From: Burkholderia sp.
Lineage (GTDB): Bacteria; Pseudomonadota; Gammaproteobacteria; Burkholderiales; Burkholderiaceae
Assembly: GCA_030151225.1 (NCBI GenBank)
Contig: JASLEG010000093.1
Coordinates: 1 to 55,991, forward strand
DNA: 55,991 nt
Direction: 5' to 3'
The notes beneath the pieces were generated by a model. It did not search any database. It worked only from the letters and a program-made list of their open reading frames with translations, and was not told the origin of the DNA. Position numbers and translations under genes: made by a program. Below are positions 36,227 to 44,945 of the stretch, piece after piece; the stretch's first letter is position 1; each line of letters opens with the position of its first letter.

Positions 36227-37249
36227 TCACGAATCCGACAACCTCGCCCGCACCGTGAATTCCCCCGCCGACTCCTTCTCCGGCCGCACCGTGTAGCGCG
36301 CCGCGTCGAAGTCCGCCGGCAGCGGCTCCACCGGATAGCCGTGCTTCTCCCACGCGTCGAGTCCGCCCTTCAGCGCCCGCAGGTTGTGCACGTTCTTGCG
36401 CTGCAGCTGCTGGATGATCTTCTTGGCCGTGGCTTCGTTCGGGCACACGCAATACACCACGAGCGGCCGCGTCAGCAGCGCCGGATCGAGCTGATCCGAG
36501 GAATCGAGGTCGAGCGGATAGGCGCCCGCGATCCGGTAGGCATCCTTCTCGCGGATCGCGCGCGGGCGCGCGTCGAAGATCAGCGGCGGATCGTCGGATT
36601 TCATCATCTCGTCGAGCTGCGACGGCTCGATGCGCACCTTGCCGAGCCAGCGGCGGAACTGCAGGCGCCGCACCCAGCGATACAGCAGGAAGGTCACGAA
36701 GATCGCGGCGAACGCGTCGAAGATGGTGCCGCCGCTGCTGCGCACCCACAGCACGATGCGCACGATCTCGTGATCGAGCGCGGCACCGCCGAGCAGCCAC
36801 ACGCTCGCCCACAGCGAGGCGCCGGCGAAATCCCAGAACAGGAACACCGGCACCGCGATCGCAGTCGTGCCGAGCAACGGCGCCGAGATCAGCCCGAGGC
36901 CGGGCAGGAACTTGGCGAGGATCAGGATCGGGGCGCCGTAACGCTCGAACACCTTGCGCGCGATGCGCAGGGTGGTATCGAGCGACAGCGAGAAACGCAC
37001 CAGCCCGTTCAGCAGGCGACGGCCGCGCAGGCGCCCGGCCGCGAACCACAGCGAATCGGCCAGCAGCGTGGCGCCGATCGCCGCCACGAACATGCTCGCG
37101 TACGACGCCTGCCCCATCGCCGCCATCGTGCCGCCGAGAATCAGCATCGGCGCGGCCGGCACCGGCAGCCCGAGTTGCGTGGCCAGCACGCTCAGGAACA
37201 CGGCCCACGGGCCGAGCGACGAGGGAATTGCTACGGGAAAGTGCCACAC
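36227..37249 (-). CDS. DedA-family membrane protein fused to a rhodanese domain
   Basis: A 340-residue protein. Residues 1-210 are a DedA/SNARE-associated membrane domain with its motifs (LPVPAAPMLILGG, FERYGAPILILAKFLPGLG, DFAGASLWAS). Residues about 225-315 form a rhodanese domain with the active-site loop YCVCPNEATAKK. DedA proteins support undecaprenyl- or lipid-flipping and proton-driven transport; rhodanese handles persulphide sulphur. The fusion is known in Burkholderia but its job is undefined. The start is a GTG at 37249 after AGGAGCGG. It lies downstream of the UspA gene on the same strand, with 170 bp between. Confidence 0.9.
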   Translation of the reverse strand: MWHFPVAIPSSLGPWAVFLSVLATQLGLPVPAAPMLILGGTMAAMGQASYASMFVAAIGATLLADSLWFAAGRLRGRRLLNGLVRFSLSLDTTLRIARKVFERYGAPILILAKFLPGLGLISAPLLGTTAIAVPVFLFWDFAGASLWASVWLLGGAALDHEIVRIVLWVRSSGGTIFDAFAAIFVTFLLYRWVRRLQFRRWLGKVRIEPSQLDEMMKSDDPPLIFDARPRAIREKDAYRIAGAYPLDLDSSDQLDPALLTRPLVVYCVCPNEATAKKIIQQLQRKNVHNLRALKGGLDAWEKHGYPVEPLPADFDAARYTVRPEKESAGEFTVRARLSDS

Positions 37250-37419
37250 GGGCCGCTCCTGGGTCGATTCAGGCCCGATCGCGCGACACGGCACCGGCCG
37301 ATGCGACGCGCCGGCTGCGGCATCCGGCCGCACGACCGGGATGCTGCATTTTAGACCCTTTCGAGTGCAGAACGCTGGCAAGGGACCGTTGCGAAACGCG
37401 TCGATACGAAGCGGGAACG

Positions 37420-38013
37420 TCAGGCGCCGCTCGGCTGGCCGGGCGAGATCGGTGCGGGCGAGATCGGCGGGATCGGCGCCGCGATCGCGGGTTCCGCCGC
37501 GGGCTCGGGTGGCGGCAGCGTTTCGGCCTGGGCCGCCTCGGTGGCGAACGCGGCGTCGGCAGGCTCGTCGGCCCGCAGCATCAGCACCGGTCGGTCGGCC
37601 CCGCGCAGCAGCGATTCGGCCACGCTGCCCATCAGCAGGCGCTTGAGCCCGTGGCGGCCGTGCGTGCCCGTCACGATCAGGTCGGCCTCGCACTCGGCGG
37701 CGGTACGCAGCAGCACGGCCGCCACGTCCTCGCGGCAGGCATCCACCACGCGCGTCTCGCCGGCCACCCCGGCCGCCGCGAAGCGCGTGCGCGCATCGGC
37801 CAGCGCGGCGGTGGCACGCGCCACGTCGGGCGGCATGTCCGGCTCGGCATCGGTCGCGTACACGGCGTCCACGTCGGCACGCCGCGCCGCGTGCGACACC
37901 ACGCTCACGGCGGTCACGCTCGCCCCGGTCGACGCCGCGAGCCGCACCGCTTCGTCGAGCGCGCGGCGGGCGCCGGCGCTGTCGTCGAGTGCCACGAACA
38001 GGCTTCTGAACAT
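37420..38013 (-). CDS. Universal stress protein (UspA family) with Pro-rich tail
   Basis: A 197-residue cytosolic UspA protein. Residues 1-145 form the Usp fold with the first strand FRSLFVALDDSAGARRAL and the ATP-binding signature G-x2-G-x9-GS (GTHGRHGLKRLLMGS). The last 45-50 residues are an added Pro/Ala/Glu-rich tail (PPPEPAAEPAIAAP), which typical 140-150-residue Usps lack. It lies divergent from a histidine kinase gene across a 158-bp AT-rich gap. Such proteins bind ATP and accumulate under growth arrest or hypoxia. Confidence 0.88.
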   Translation of the reverse strand: MFRSLFVALDDSAGARRALDEAVRLAASTGASVTAVSVVSHAARRADVDAVYATDAEPDMPPDVARATAALADARTRFAAAGVAGETRVVDACREDVAAVLLRTAAECEADLIVTGTHGRHGLKRLLMGSVAESLLRGADRPVLMLRADEPADAAFATEAAQAETLPPPEPAAEPAIAAPIPPISPAPISPGQPSGA

Positions 38014-38171
38014 GATCGAGTCTCCGTATAGAAATGATTCCGGAAAGGGCAATTTCGATGCGCAGCACAATCGACTACATCATTTCATTCAATAATCCGC
38101 GCGCAATTGCCTCTTCCCATTAGCAAAAAATAGGTAAACCGAGCACAATTTCACATCGAAAATAACCACCG

Positions 38172-40550
38172 ATGTCATCGCCCCGTGCCGGCCGAGGCAC
38201 GCGCGCAGGATTGGCGCGCGCGAGCGGCTCGCGATGCGACTCAGACGACCAGCAAGTCATGACGGACACCGGAACATCACGACCTCCATCGGGCACGCCG
38301 CCGCGTGCCAGCGCCCGCAAGCGGCTGGCCGCGGCCCTGGTCCGCCCGGCCGCCGCCGGCTTCGGCGCCTTCGTGGCCGGCGCGACATTGTCGGCCTGCC
38401 TCGCGGGATTCGTCGGCCAGTCCTGGCAGCACGCGGTGACGGCGCGCTTCGAACGGCGCGCGAACATCGTCAGCGCGAACCTGCACCGCGAGCTGCAGGC
38501 GAGCGGCGCGGTCCTGACGGGCGCGCGCGGGCTGCTGCAACTGGCGCCGGCGATCGGCCCCGACGCGTGGCGCGCCTACGCGGCGAGCCTCGATCTCGAC
38601 GGCGCGCATGCGCCGCTGCGTGCGCTCGGCTACGCGAGCGTGGCCGCCGCGGGCACGAGCGGTGCCGGCACGAGCACGGCGATCGTCGCGAATCCGGCCG
38701 AGGCGGCATCCACGGCCTCCCCGGCCAGCGATGCACGGGCACAGGCGATGCCCGCCGGCTCGGAGGCCGGGCCGGCCGGACCCGCATCTGAACGCCCGGC
38801 CACGCCCGCCGCCAGCCCAATCGCGTCGGCGCCTCCGTCCGCCCAACCTTCGCCCGACGCCCCGCTCGGCGCCACGGTCACGCTGTTCGCGCCGATCGCC
38901 TACGGCGCCGCGCCCGAACTGCCGCCGCAGGATGCCGCCGCGATGCGCCGCGCCGCCGATTCCGGCCAGGTGGCGTTCGCCGCGCACGCGGCAGCCGCCA
39001 ACCAGGCCACCGGCGCGCCGGCCACGCTCACGCTCTACCTGCCCGTCTACACCGATCCGGCGCCCGCCGACGAAGCCGCGCGACGGCGCTCGCTGGCCGG
39101 CTTCCTGTTCGCGCCGCTCGACGCGACGCGGGTGTTCGAGCTGGCCACCGCCGACGACCGCAACCTGGGCCTGCAGGCCTTCGCGAACCCGCAGGGCGCG
39201 CCGCTCTACGCAACCGACATGCCGCCCGACGAGACGCCGATCGGCCATCGGCGCAACCGCCGCACCGACACGCTCGCGTTCGGCGGCGACACGCTCACGC
39301 TCGCCTACACCGCGTTCGACACCACCGGGGGCGCGCGCACGCTCGCCTCGCTGGTGCTGGCCGCGGGCCTGGTGGCCTCGCTGTCGCTGGCCGCGGCGAT
39401 GGCCGGCTGGGCTCGCGAGCGCGCCGCCGCGCGCGCGGTGCCGAGCGGCAGCCGGCTCAACGAGGCGCGCATGATGGGCATCATCCGCTCGTCGATGGAG
39501 GCGATCATCACCGTCGACGAGTCGCAGAAGATCGTGATCTTCAATCCGATGGCGGAAAAGGTGTTCGGCGTGTCGGCGATGGACGCGATCGACGCGCCGC
39601 TCACGCGCTTCATCCCGCAGCGCTTCCGCCACGACCATGCGCAGCACATCGCGCGCTTCGGCGTGACCGGCCAGTCGGAGCGGCACCTCGGCCCGCAGCG
39701 GCTGCTGTACGGCCTGCGCGCGAACGGCGACGAATTCCCGATCGAGGCCTCGATCTCGCAGATCCACGACGGCTCCGGCAAGCTCTACACGGTGATGATG
39801 CGCGACGTGACCGAGCGGCTGCAGGCCGAGAACGCGCTGAAGGCCTCGCGCGAGGAGCTGCGCGAGCTGTCGGCGAACCTGCAGCGCGTGCGCGAGGAGG
39901 AAAAGACCCGCATCGCGCGCGAGCTGCACGACGATCTGGGCCAGCAACTGACCGCGCTGAAGATGGACCTGTCGTCGTTCGAGCACAAGCTGCTGCGCAA
40001 CTACCCGCCCGAGGTGCACGAGAGCGTGATGGAGCCGCTGCGCGAGATGCGCCGCCTGATCGACGCGACGGTGGCCTCGGTGCGTCGCATCGCGGCCGAC
40101 CTGCGCCCGGTGATGCTCGACGATCTCGGCCTGGTGCCGGCGATCGACTGGCTCGTCAACGACTTCACGAGTCGCTACGGCATCGAGGTGGACCACCGCA
40201 TCGAGCCCGGCGAGGTGGAATTCAGCAACGCCGCGGCCACCGGGCTGTTCCGCATCGTGCAGGAGGCGCTGACCAACGTGGCGCGCCACGCCGACGCCAC
40301 CCACGTGGACCTGACGCTGAGCGTGGACGAGCGCCAGTGCGTGCTGCGCATCGCCGACGACGGCATGGGCGCGCCGACCGGCGACGGCCTGCGCGGCCCC
40401 GAGGAAAAATCCTTCGGCCTGCTGGGCATCCGCGAGCGCGTGCACATGCTCGGCGGCGCCGTGCGCATCGAGACCGCGCCCGATCAGGGCTACGCGATCA
40501 CCGTCACCATTCCCCTTCCCTCGATCCAACAGGACTCGAACACGCCATGA
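38172..40550 (+). CDS. Sensor histidine kinase, CHASE-like/PAS/NarL-type
   Basis: A 792-residue membrane kinase. Transmembrane helices lie near residues 60-80 and 390-410; between them is a periplasmic domain with the look of a CHASE sensor (ANLHRELQASGAVLTGARGL, WRAYAASLDLDG), interrupted by an Ala/Ser/Pro-rich insertion of about 70 residues. A PAS domain follows (residues about 440-560), then the HisKA_3 box with phospho-accepting His586 (TRIARELHDDLGQQL), and a HATPase with N- and G-boxes (IVQEALTNVARHA, LRIADDGMGAP). The start is uncertain between 38172 and an ATG at 38259. It overlaps the response-regulator gene by four bases, so they form a two-component pair. Signal unknown. Confidence 0.9.
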   Translation: MSSPRAGRGTRAGLARASGSRCDSDDQQVMTDTGTSRPPSGTPPRASARKRLAAALVRPAAAGFGAFVAGATLSACLAGFVGQSWQHAVTARFERRANIVSANLHRELQASGAVLTGARGLLQLAPAIGPDAWRAYAASLDLDGAHAPLRALGYASVAAAGTSGAGTSTAIVANPAEAASTASPASDARAQAMPAGSEAGPAGPASERPATPAASPIASAPPSAQPSPDAPLGATVTLFAPIAYGAAPELPPQDAAAMRRAADSGQVAFAAHAAAANQATGAPATLTLYLPVYTDPAPADEAARRRSLAGFLFAPLDATRVFELATADDRNLGLQAFANPQGAPLYATDMPPDETPIGHRRNRRTDTLAFGGDTLTLAYTAFDTTGGARTLASLVLAAGLVASLSLAAAMAGWARERAAARAVPSGSRLNEARMMGIIRSSMEAIITVDESQKIVIFNPMAEKVFGVSAMDAIDAPLTRFIPQRFRHDHAQHIARFGVTGQSERHLGPQRLLYGLRANGDEFPIEASISQIHDGSGKLYTVMMRDVTERLQAENALKASREELRELSANLQRVREEEKTRIARELHDDLGQQLTALKMDLSSFEHKLLRNYPPEVHESVMEPLREMRRLIDATVASVRRIAADLRPVMLDDLGLVPAIDWLVNDFTSRYGIEVDHRIEPGEVEFSNAAATGLFRIVQEALTNVARHADATHVDLTLSVDERQCVLRIADDGMGAPTGDGLRGPEEKSFGLLGIRERVHMLGGAVRIETAPDQGYAITVTIPLPSIQQDSNTP

Positions 40551-41191
40551 TTCACGTGCTGATTGCCGACGATCACGCGCTCGTCCGTGACGGGTTGCGT
40601 CACATCCTCAACAACGCGAGCGGTTTCGAGGTGGCCGGCGAGGCGTTCGACAGCGCTTCCACGATCACGCTGATCCGCGGCACGCCGGCGCAGGTGCTGG
40701 TGCTCGACCTGTCGATGCCGGGCCGCAACGGCGTGGAGCTGATCAAGCAGATCAAGGAGGAAAAGCCCGCGCTGCGGATCCTGGTGCTGACCATGCACGC
40801 CGAGCAGCAATACGCGCTGCGCGCGTTCCGCGCCGGCGCGTCGGGCTATCTGACCAAGGAAAGCGCCAGCGCCGAGCTGGTGGGGGCCGTGAGCAAGGTG
40901 GCCTCGGGCGGGGTGTACGTGAGCCTGTCGATGGCCGAGCGTTTCGCGCAGAGCCTGAACGAGCCGGCCGACACGCTGCCGCACCAGCGCCTGTCGGATC
41001 GCGAGTTCGACGTGTTCCGCCGCATCGCCACCGGCCAGACGCTGACCGAGATCGCCAACGCGCTGTGCGTGAGCGCGAAGACGGTCAGCACCTACAAGAC
41101 GCGGATTCTCGAGAAGATGCAGATGCCGCACGAGGCGGCGCTGGTGCGCTACGCGCTGCGCCACCGGCTGGTGGACGATCCGGACGATTGA
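40547..41191 (+). CDS. NarL/LuxR-type response regulator
   Basis: A 214-residue regulator. The receiver domain has the acidic pair IADDH, phospho-acceptor Asp54 (LVLDLSMPG), Thr in VLTMHA and Lys104 (GASGYLTKES). The LuxR-type helix-turn-helix lies at residues about 150-205 (LSDREFDVFRRIATGQT, LTEIANALCVSAKTVSTYKTR). The start overlaps the kinase stop as ATGA, indicating coupled translation and a dedicated pair. Targets are not evident, though the divergent universal stress gene is a candidate. Confidence 0.93.
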   Translation: MIHVLIADDHALVRDGLRHILNNASGFEVAGEAFDSASTITLIRGTPAQVLVLDLSMPGRNGVELIKQIKEEKPALRILVLTMHAEQQYALRAFRAGASGYLTKESASAELVGAVSKVASGGVYVSLSMAERFAQSLNEPADTLPHQRLSDREFDVFRRIATGQTLTEIANALCVSAKTVSTYKTRILEKMQMPHEAALVRYALRHRLVDDPDD

Positions 41192-41287
41192 GCGGCGGCT
41201 TCGGTGCCCGCGTTGCACCGGCCCGCGCGCGACGCGACGGGCCGCCCGGCAATCGTGGAAAGGAAGGAATGAAGGCTGAGGCCGCGC

Positions 41288-41563
41288 TCAGCCGCAATAC
41301 CGGAAGAACCCGCTGTGCAGCTTCACCGGATTGCCGTCGGCGCGCTCGATCATGCGCCGGGCGGCATCTTCGATCTCGTCGCGATGCGCGGCGAAGGCGT
41401 GGCGCAGATCGCCCTCGCCGGCCGAAGCCGCGCCGAAATGGCTTTCGAGGGCTTCGGCGCTGATCTCGCAGCGCATGCGCGCGGCATCGACCACCACGGG
41501 AAAGGCGATGGCCGGATCGGCCGGCGTGAACAGCGGGGGATCCTGCGGAAACGTGATTTGCAT
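41288..41563 (-). CDS. DUF1488 family protein
   Basis: A 91-residue cytosolic protein of the DUF1488 family, recognised by the early FPVVVDAARMRCEISAEAL pattern with LESHFGAA and the late AFAAHRDEIEDAARRMIE helix. A GAGGAGCG ribosome site precedes the ATG. The function is unknown; the family is small and common in proteobacteria. It stands alone between the two-component pair and the aminotransferase gene. Confidence 0.8.
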   Translation of the reverse strand: MQITFPQDPPLFTPADPAIAFPVVVDAARMRCEISAEALESHFGAASAGEGDLRHAFAAHRDEIEDAARRMIERADGNPVKLHSGFFRYCG

Positions 41564-41712
41564 GACTCGCTCCTCTTCGGGCAGTGAGAAGGTACCCGAC
41601 GATTCAGCATAGTCGCCATGACACGTGATCGCTTGCGCAGGATCAATGCTGCAGCGCGACAGACAGAATGCCGCAGCCTGTCCGTCGCCGCGCCGCAGCA
41701 CGGCCGCCGCGC

Positions 41713-42915
41713 CTACACGCCGCTCGCGAGCACCTCGCCGATCGCGTCGGCCACGATGCCGACGTTCGACTCGTTGAGCCCGGCCACGCACATCCGGCCC
41801 GAACGCAGGATGTACACGCCGTATTTCTCGCGCAGCACGTCCACCTGCGTCTCGGTCAGCCCGCTGTAGGTGAACATGCCGCGCTGCCTGACGTAGCGCG
41901 CGAGCGCCTCGCCCTGCACGTGCGACTTCAGCCCGTCGTGGATCGCCGCGCGCATGCGCGCGATGCGGCGGCACATCGCGGCCAGTTCGGCTTCCCACTG
42001 TGCGCGCAACTCGGGCGAGCTCAGCACGGCCATCACGAGCCTCGCGCCCTGGGTGGGCGGGTTGCTGTAGATCGCGCGCACGTTGCTGGCCAGCTGGCCG
42101 AGCACGCGCTGTGCCGTGGCCGCGTCCTCGCAGATCGCGGACAGGCTGCCGCAGCGCTCGCCGTAGATCGAGAAGTTCTTCGAGAACGAGGTGGCGATCA
42201 GCGCCGGGATGCCGCGTCGCGCGATCTCGCGCACCGCGAACGCATCGGCGTCGAGGCCCGCGCCGAAGCCCTGATAGGCCATGTCGACGAACGGCAGCAG
42301 CTCGCGCGCCTGCAGCACGTCGATCACCTTCAGCCATTGCGCGTCGTCGAGGTCCACACCGGTCGGGTTGTGACAGCAGGCGTGCAGCAGCACGGCGCTC
42401 TTCGGCGGCAGCGCGTCGAGCGCGGCCAGCATGGCGTCGAACTTCAGGCCGCCGGTGGTGGCGTCGTAGTACGGATAGGTGTTGACCGTCAGGCCCGAGC
42501 GCTCGAACACGAAGCGGTGGTTTTCCCAGCTCGGATCGCTGACCCAGATCGGCGTGTTCGGGAAATAGCGCTTGATGAAGTCGGCGCCGACCTTCAGCGC
42601 GCCCGAACCACCGACGGTCTGCACCGTGGCGATGCGGCCCTCATCGCGCGCGGCGCAATCCTTGCCGAACACGAGCGTCTGCACCACGTCGCGGTACGAC
42701 TCGATGCCGGCCATCGGCAGATACGGCTTCGGGCCGATCGCGGCGGCCAGCTGGTTCTCGGCCTCGCGCACGGCGGCCATCACCGGGATGCGCCCTTCCT
42801 CGTCGAAATAGATGCCGATGCTGAGATTGACTTTCCGCTCGCGCGGATCTTTCTGGAAGTTCTCGTTCAGCGAGAGGATCGGGTCGCCCGGAAAGGCGTC
42901 GATATGTTCGAACAT
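41713..42915 (-). CDS. tyrB: Aromatic amino acid aminotransferase (TyrB/AspC family)
   Basis: A 400-residue PLP-dependent class I aminotransferase that moves an amino group between aromatic amino acids or aspartate and 2-oxoglutarate. The PLP lysine lies in ATSFSKNFSIYGERCG; also visible are NPTGVDLDDAQW, VDMAYQGFGAGLDADAFAVR, and FTYSGLTETQVDVLREKYG near the end with the substrate-binding Arg of LRSGRMCVAGLN. The start is MFEHIDAFPGDPILSL, as in the family. It sits 36 bp downstream of an AroP-like permease on the same strand, so uptake and transamination of aromatic amino acids are probably linked. Confidence 0.92.
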   Translation of the reverse strand: MFEHIDAFPGDPILSLNENFQKDPRERKVNLSIGIYFDEEGRIPVMAAVREAENQLAAAIGPKPYLPMAGIESYRDVVQTLVFGKDCAARDEGRIATVQTVGGSGALKVGADFIKRYFPNTPIWVSDPSWENHRFVFERSGLTVNTYPYYDATTGGLKFDAMLAALDALPPKSAVLLHACCHNPTGVDLDDAQWLKVIDVLQARELLPFVDMAYQGFGAGLDADAFAVREIARRGIPALIATSFSKNFSIYGERCGSLSAICEDAATAQRVLGQLASNVRAIYSNPPTQGARLVMAVLSSPELRAQWEAELAAMCRRIARMRAAIHDGLKSHVQGEALARYVRQRGMFTYSGLTETQVDVLREKYGVYILRSGRMCVAGLNESNVGIVADAIGEVLASGV

Positions 42916-42951
42916 GGTGGTTCCTGGTCGATCGGTGGAAGGCAAAACCGG

Positions 42952-44349
42952 TTATGCGGAGGCGCCGCGCCGGGCGTCGCCCCCATCGCGCGATCGCAAA
43001 CGATACCCGATTCCGAGCAGGACCAGCCACACCGGAATCAGATAGACGGACAGACGCAGCCCCGGCGACACGTACATCACCACCAGGATCGCGGCGAGAA
43101 ACGCCAGGCTCAGCCAGTTGGTGAGCGGATGGCCCAGGCTGCGGAACTGCGTGGGCTGCCCCGCCACGCGCTTGGCGCGGCGAAAGCGCAGGTGGATGAA
43201 GCTGATCATCGCCCAGTTGATGATCAGCGCCGACACCACCAGCCCCATCAGGAAGCCGAACGCGCGGCCCTGCATCAGGTAGTTGATCAGCACGCACAGG
43301 CCGGTGGCCACGGCGGACACGCCGAGCGCCGCCACCGGAATGCCGCGGCGGTTCACCGCGAGCAGCGCGCGCGGCGCATTGCCCTGGCGCGCGAGGCCGA
43401 ACAGCATGCGGCTGTTGCAGTACACACCGCTGTTGTAGACCGACAGCGCGGCGGTCAGCACCACCACGTTCAGCACGTTGGCCACCAGGTCGCTGCCGAG
43501 CGCGTGGAAGATCAGCACGAACGGGCTGCCGCCCGAGGCCACCTTCTGCCACGGGAACAGCGACAGCAGCACGCCCAGCGCGCCGATATAGAAGATCAGG
43601 ATCCGGTACAGCACCTGGTTGGTGGCGCGCGGGATGCTGCGCGACGGGTCGTCGGCCTCGGCCGCGGTGATGCCCACCAGCTCGAGCCCGCCGAACGAGA
43701 ACATGATCACGGCCATCGACATCGCCAGCCCGCTCACGCCGTTCGGGAAGAAGCCGCCGTGCCGCCAGAGGTTGGCGATGCCGGCGTCGGGGCCCGCATG
43801 GCCCGACAGCAGCAGCCAGCCGCCGAACACGATCATGCCGAGCACGGCCACCACCTTGACGATCGAGAACCAGAATTCGGTCTCGCCGTAGGACTTCACG
43901 CTGACGAAGTTGAGCAGGTTGATGATCGCGTAGAACACCAGCGCCGACACCCAGTTCGGCACGTCGGGCCACCAGTAATGCACGTACACGCCGACCGCCG
44001 ACAGCTCGGCCATGCTGACGAGGATGTACAGCACCCAGTAGTTCCAGCCGGACAGGAAGCCCATGAAGTGGCCGCAATATTTGTCGGCGAAGTAGCTGAA
44101 CGAGCCGGCCACGGGTTCGTCCACCACCATCTCGCCGAGCTGGCGCATGATGAAGAACGCCACGATGCCGGCCAGCGCGTAGCCGAGCAGCACCGAGGGG
44201 CCGGCCTGCTGGATCGTGTCGGCCACGCCGAGAAAGAGGCCGGTGCCGATCGCGCCGCCCAGTGCGATCAGCTGGATGTGGCGGTTCTTGAGGCCGCGCT
44301 TCAGGCCGCCGTTGTCGTTGTTGTCGTGGTTGTTCGTGTGTTCGGCCAT
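42952..44349 (-). CDS. Amino acid permease (AroP/PheP-like, APC superfamily)
   Basis: A 465-residue inner-membrane amino acid:H+ symporter with twelve hydrophobic segments. Family signature is RHIQLIALGGAIGTGLFLG at residues about 22-41, then FFIMRQLGEMVVDEPVAGSF, YWVLYILVSMAELSAVG and FSFGGLELVGITAAEA. The subgroup matches AroP, PheP and related D-serine/proline carriers. An Asn-rich stretch precedes the first helix. The start is MAEHTNNHD at 44349. It is upstream of the aminotransferase gene on the same strand (36-bp gap), so it likely imports an aromatic amino acid. Confidence 0.9.
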   Translation of the reverse strand: MAEHTNNHDNNDNGGLKRGLKNRHIQLIALGGAIGTGLFLGVADTIQQAGPSVLLGYALAGIVAFFIMRQLGEMVVDEPVAGSFSYFADKYCGHFMGFLSGWNYWVLYILVSMAELSAVGVYVHYWWPDVPNWVSALVFYAIINLLNFVSVKSYGETEFWFSIVKVVAVLGMIVFGGWLLLSGHAGPDAGIANLWRHGGFFPNGVSGLAMSMAVIMFSFGGLELVGITAAEADDPSRSIPRATNQVLYRILIFYIGALGVLLSLFPWQKVASGGSPFVLIFHALGSDLVANVLNVVVLTAALSVYNSGVYCNSRMLFGLARQGNAPRALLAVNRRGIPVAALGVSAVATGLCVLINYLMQGRAFGFLMGLVVSALIINWAMISFIHLRFRRAKRVAGQPTQFRSLGHPLTNWLSLAFLAAILVVMYVSPGLRLSVYLIPVWLVLLGIGYRLRSRDGGDARRGASA

Positions 44350-44945
44350 CGTGTCTCCGTGCGGTGCGCGCCTCGTGAGCGGCACCCTTTTCCCCAGAAC
44401 GCGGCGCGGCTGGCGCGCCGAAAATCCGCAATTGTAGCGGTTTGCGCCCGGGCAGCCTCCGGCGCACCTCGAGAGCGCCGTGCGCGCGCCGCATGACGAC
44501 GCAATCGCATGAAGATCGTCGAGCCCGCGCGCCGCGCAATCGGGCCCGCGGATGCTTTCCGAATGCTTCCATCGAGCTTCGATTTTCACGTCACCGAAAG
44601 CATGGCGCGCGGGGCGCCGCCTCGTTTCCGTTCGGCGCAGCTTCGGGTCCGGCCCCGCCGGATCGCGACGGGCCCGCGCACCAAGCCCGGCCGCCACGCG
44701 CAATGCAAGCTGGTGACGTCTTCCCGTTTCTTTCCATTGGCAGGAAGGTGTAATTGCAACGACATGCATGCGTAACGATTGCGAAAGCGAAGCGTCCCGC
44801 CAGCTTCATACCGGCCTGTTCCAATGCAGGCACTTCGCAGCAGCCCCACACAGCGCGAAGACCCCGCCCGCTAAAACATGGTCCGCGCCGTCCCGCACGG
44901 GGGTGTAGGTAACAACAGACGGCCCTTCCAATGGAGTCTCACACA
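44350..44945 (+). other. Intergenic region between permease and AcpA-type gene
   Basis: This 596-bp region separates divergent genes. Several short overlapping frames appear on both strands but without recognised domains. It must contain two promoters; no Pho box, TyrR box or other operator is evident to me. Confidence 0.45.
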
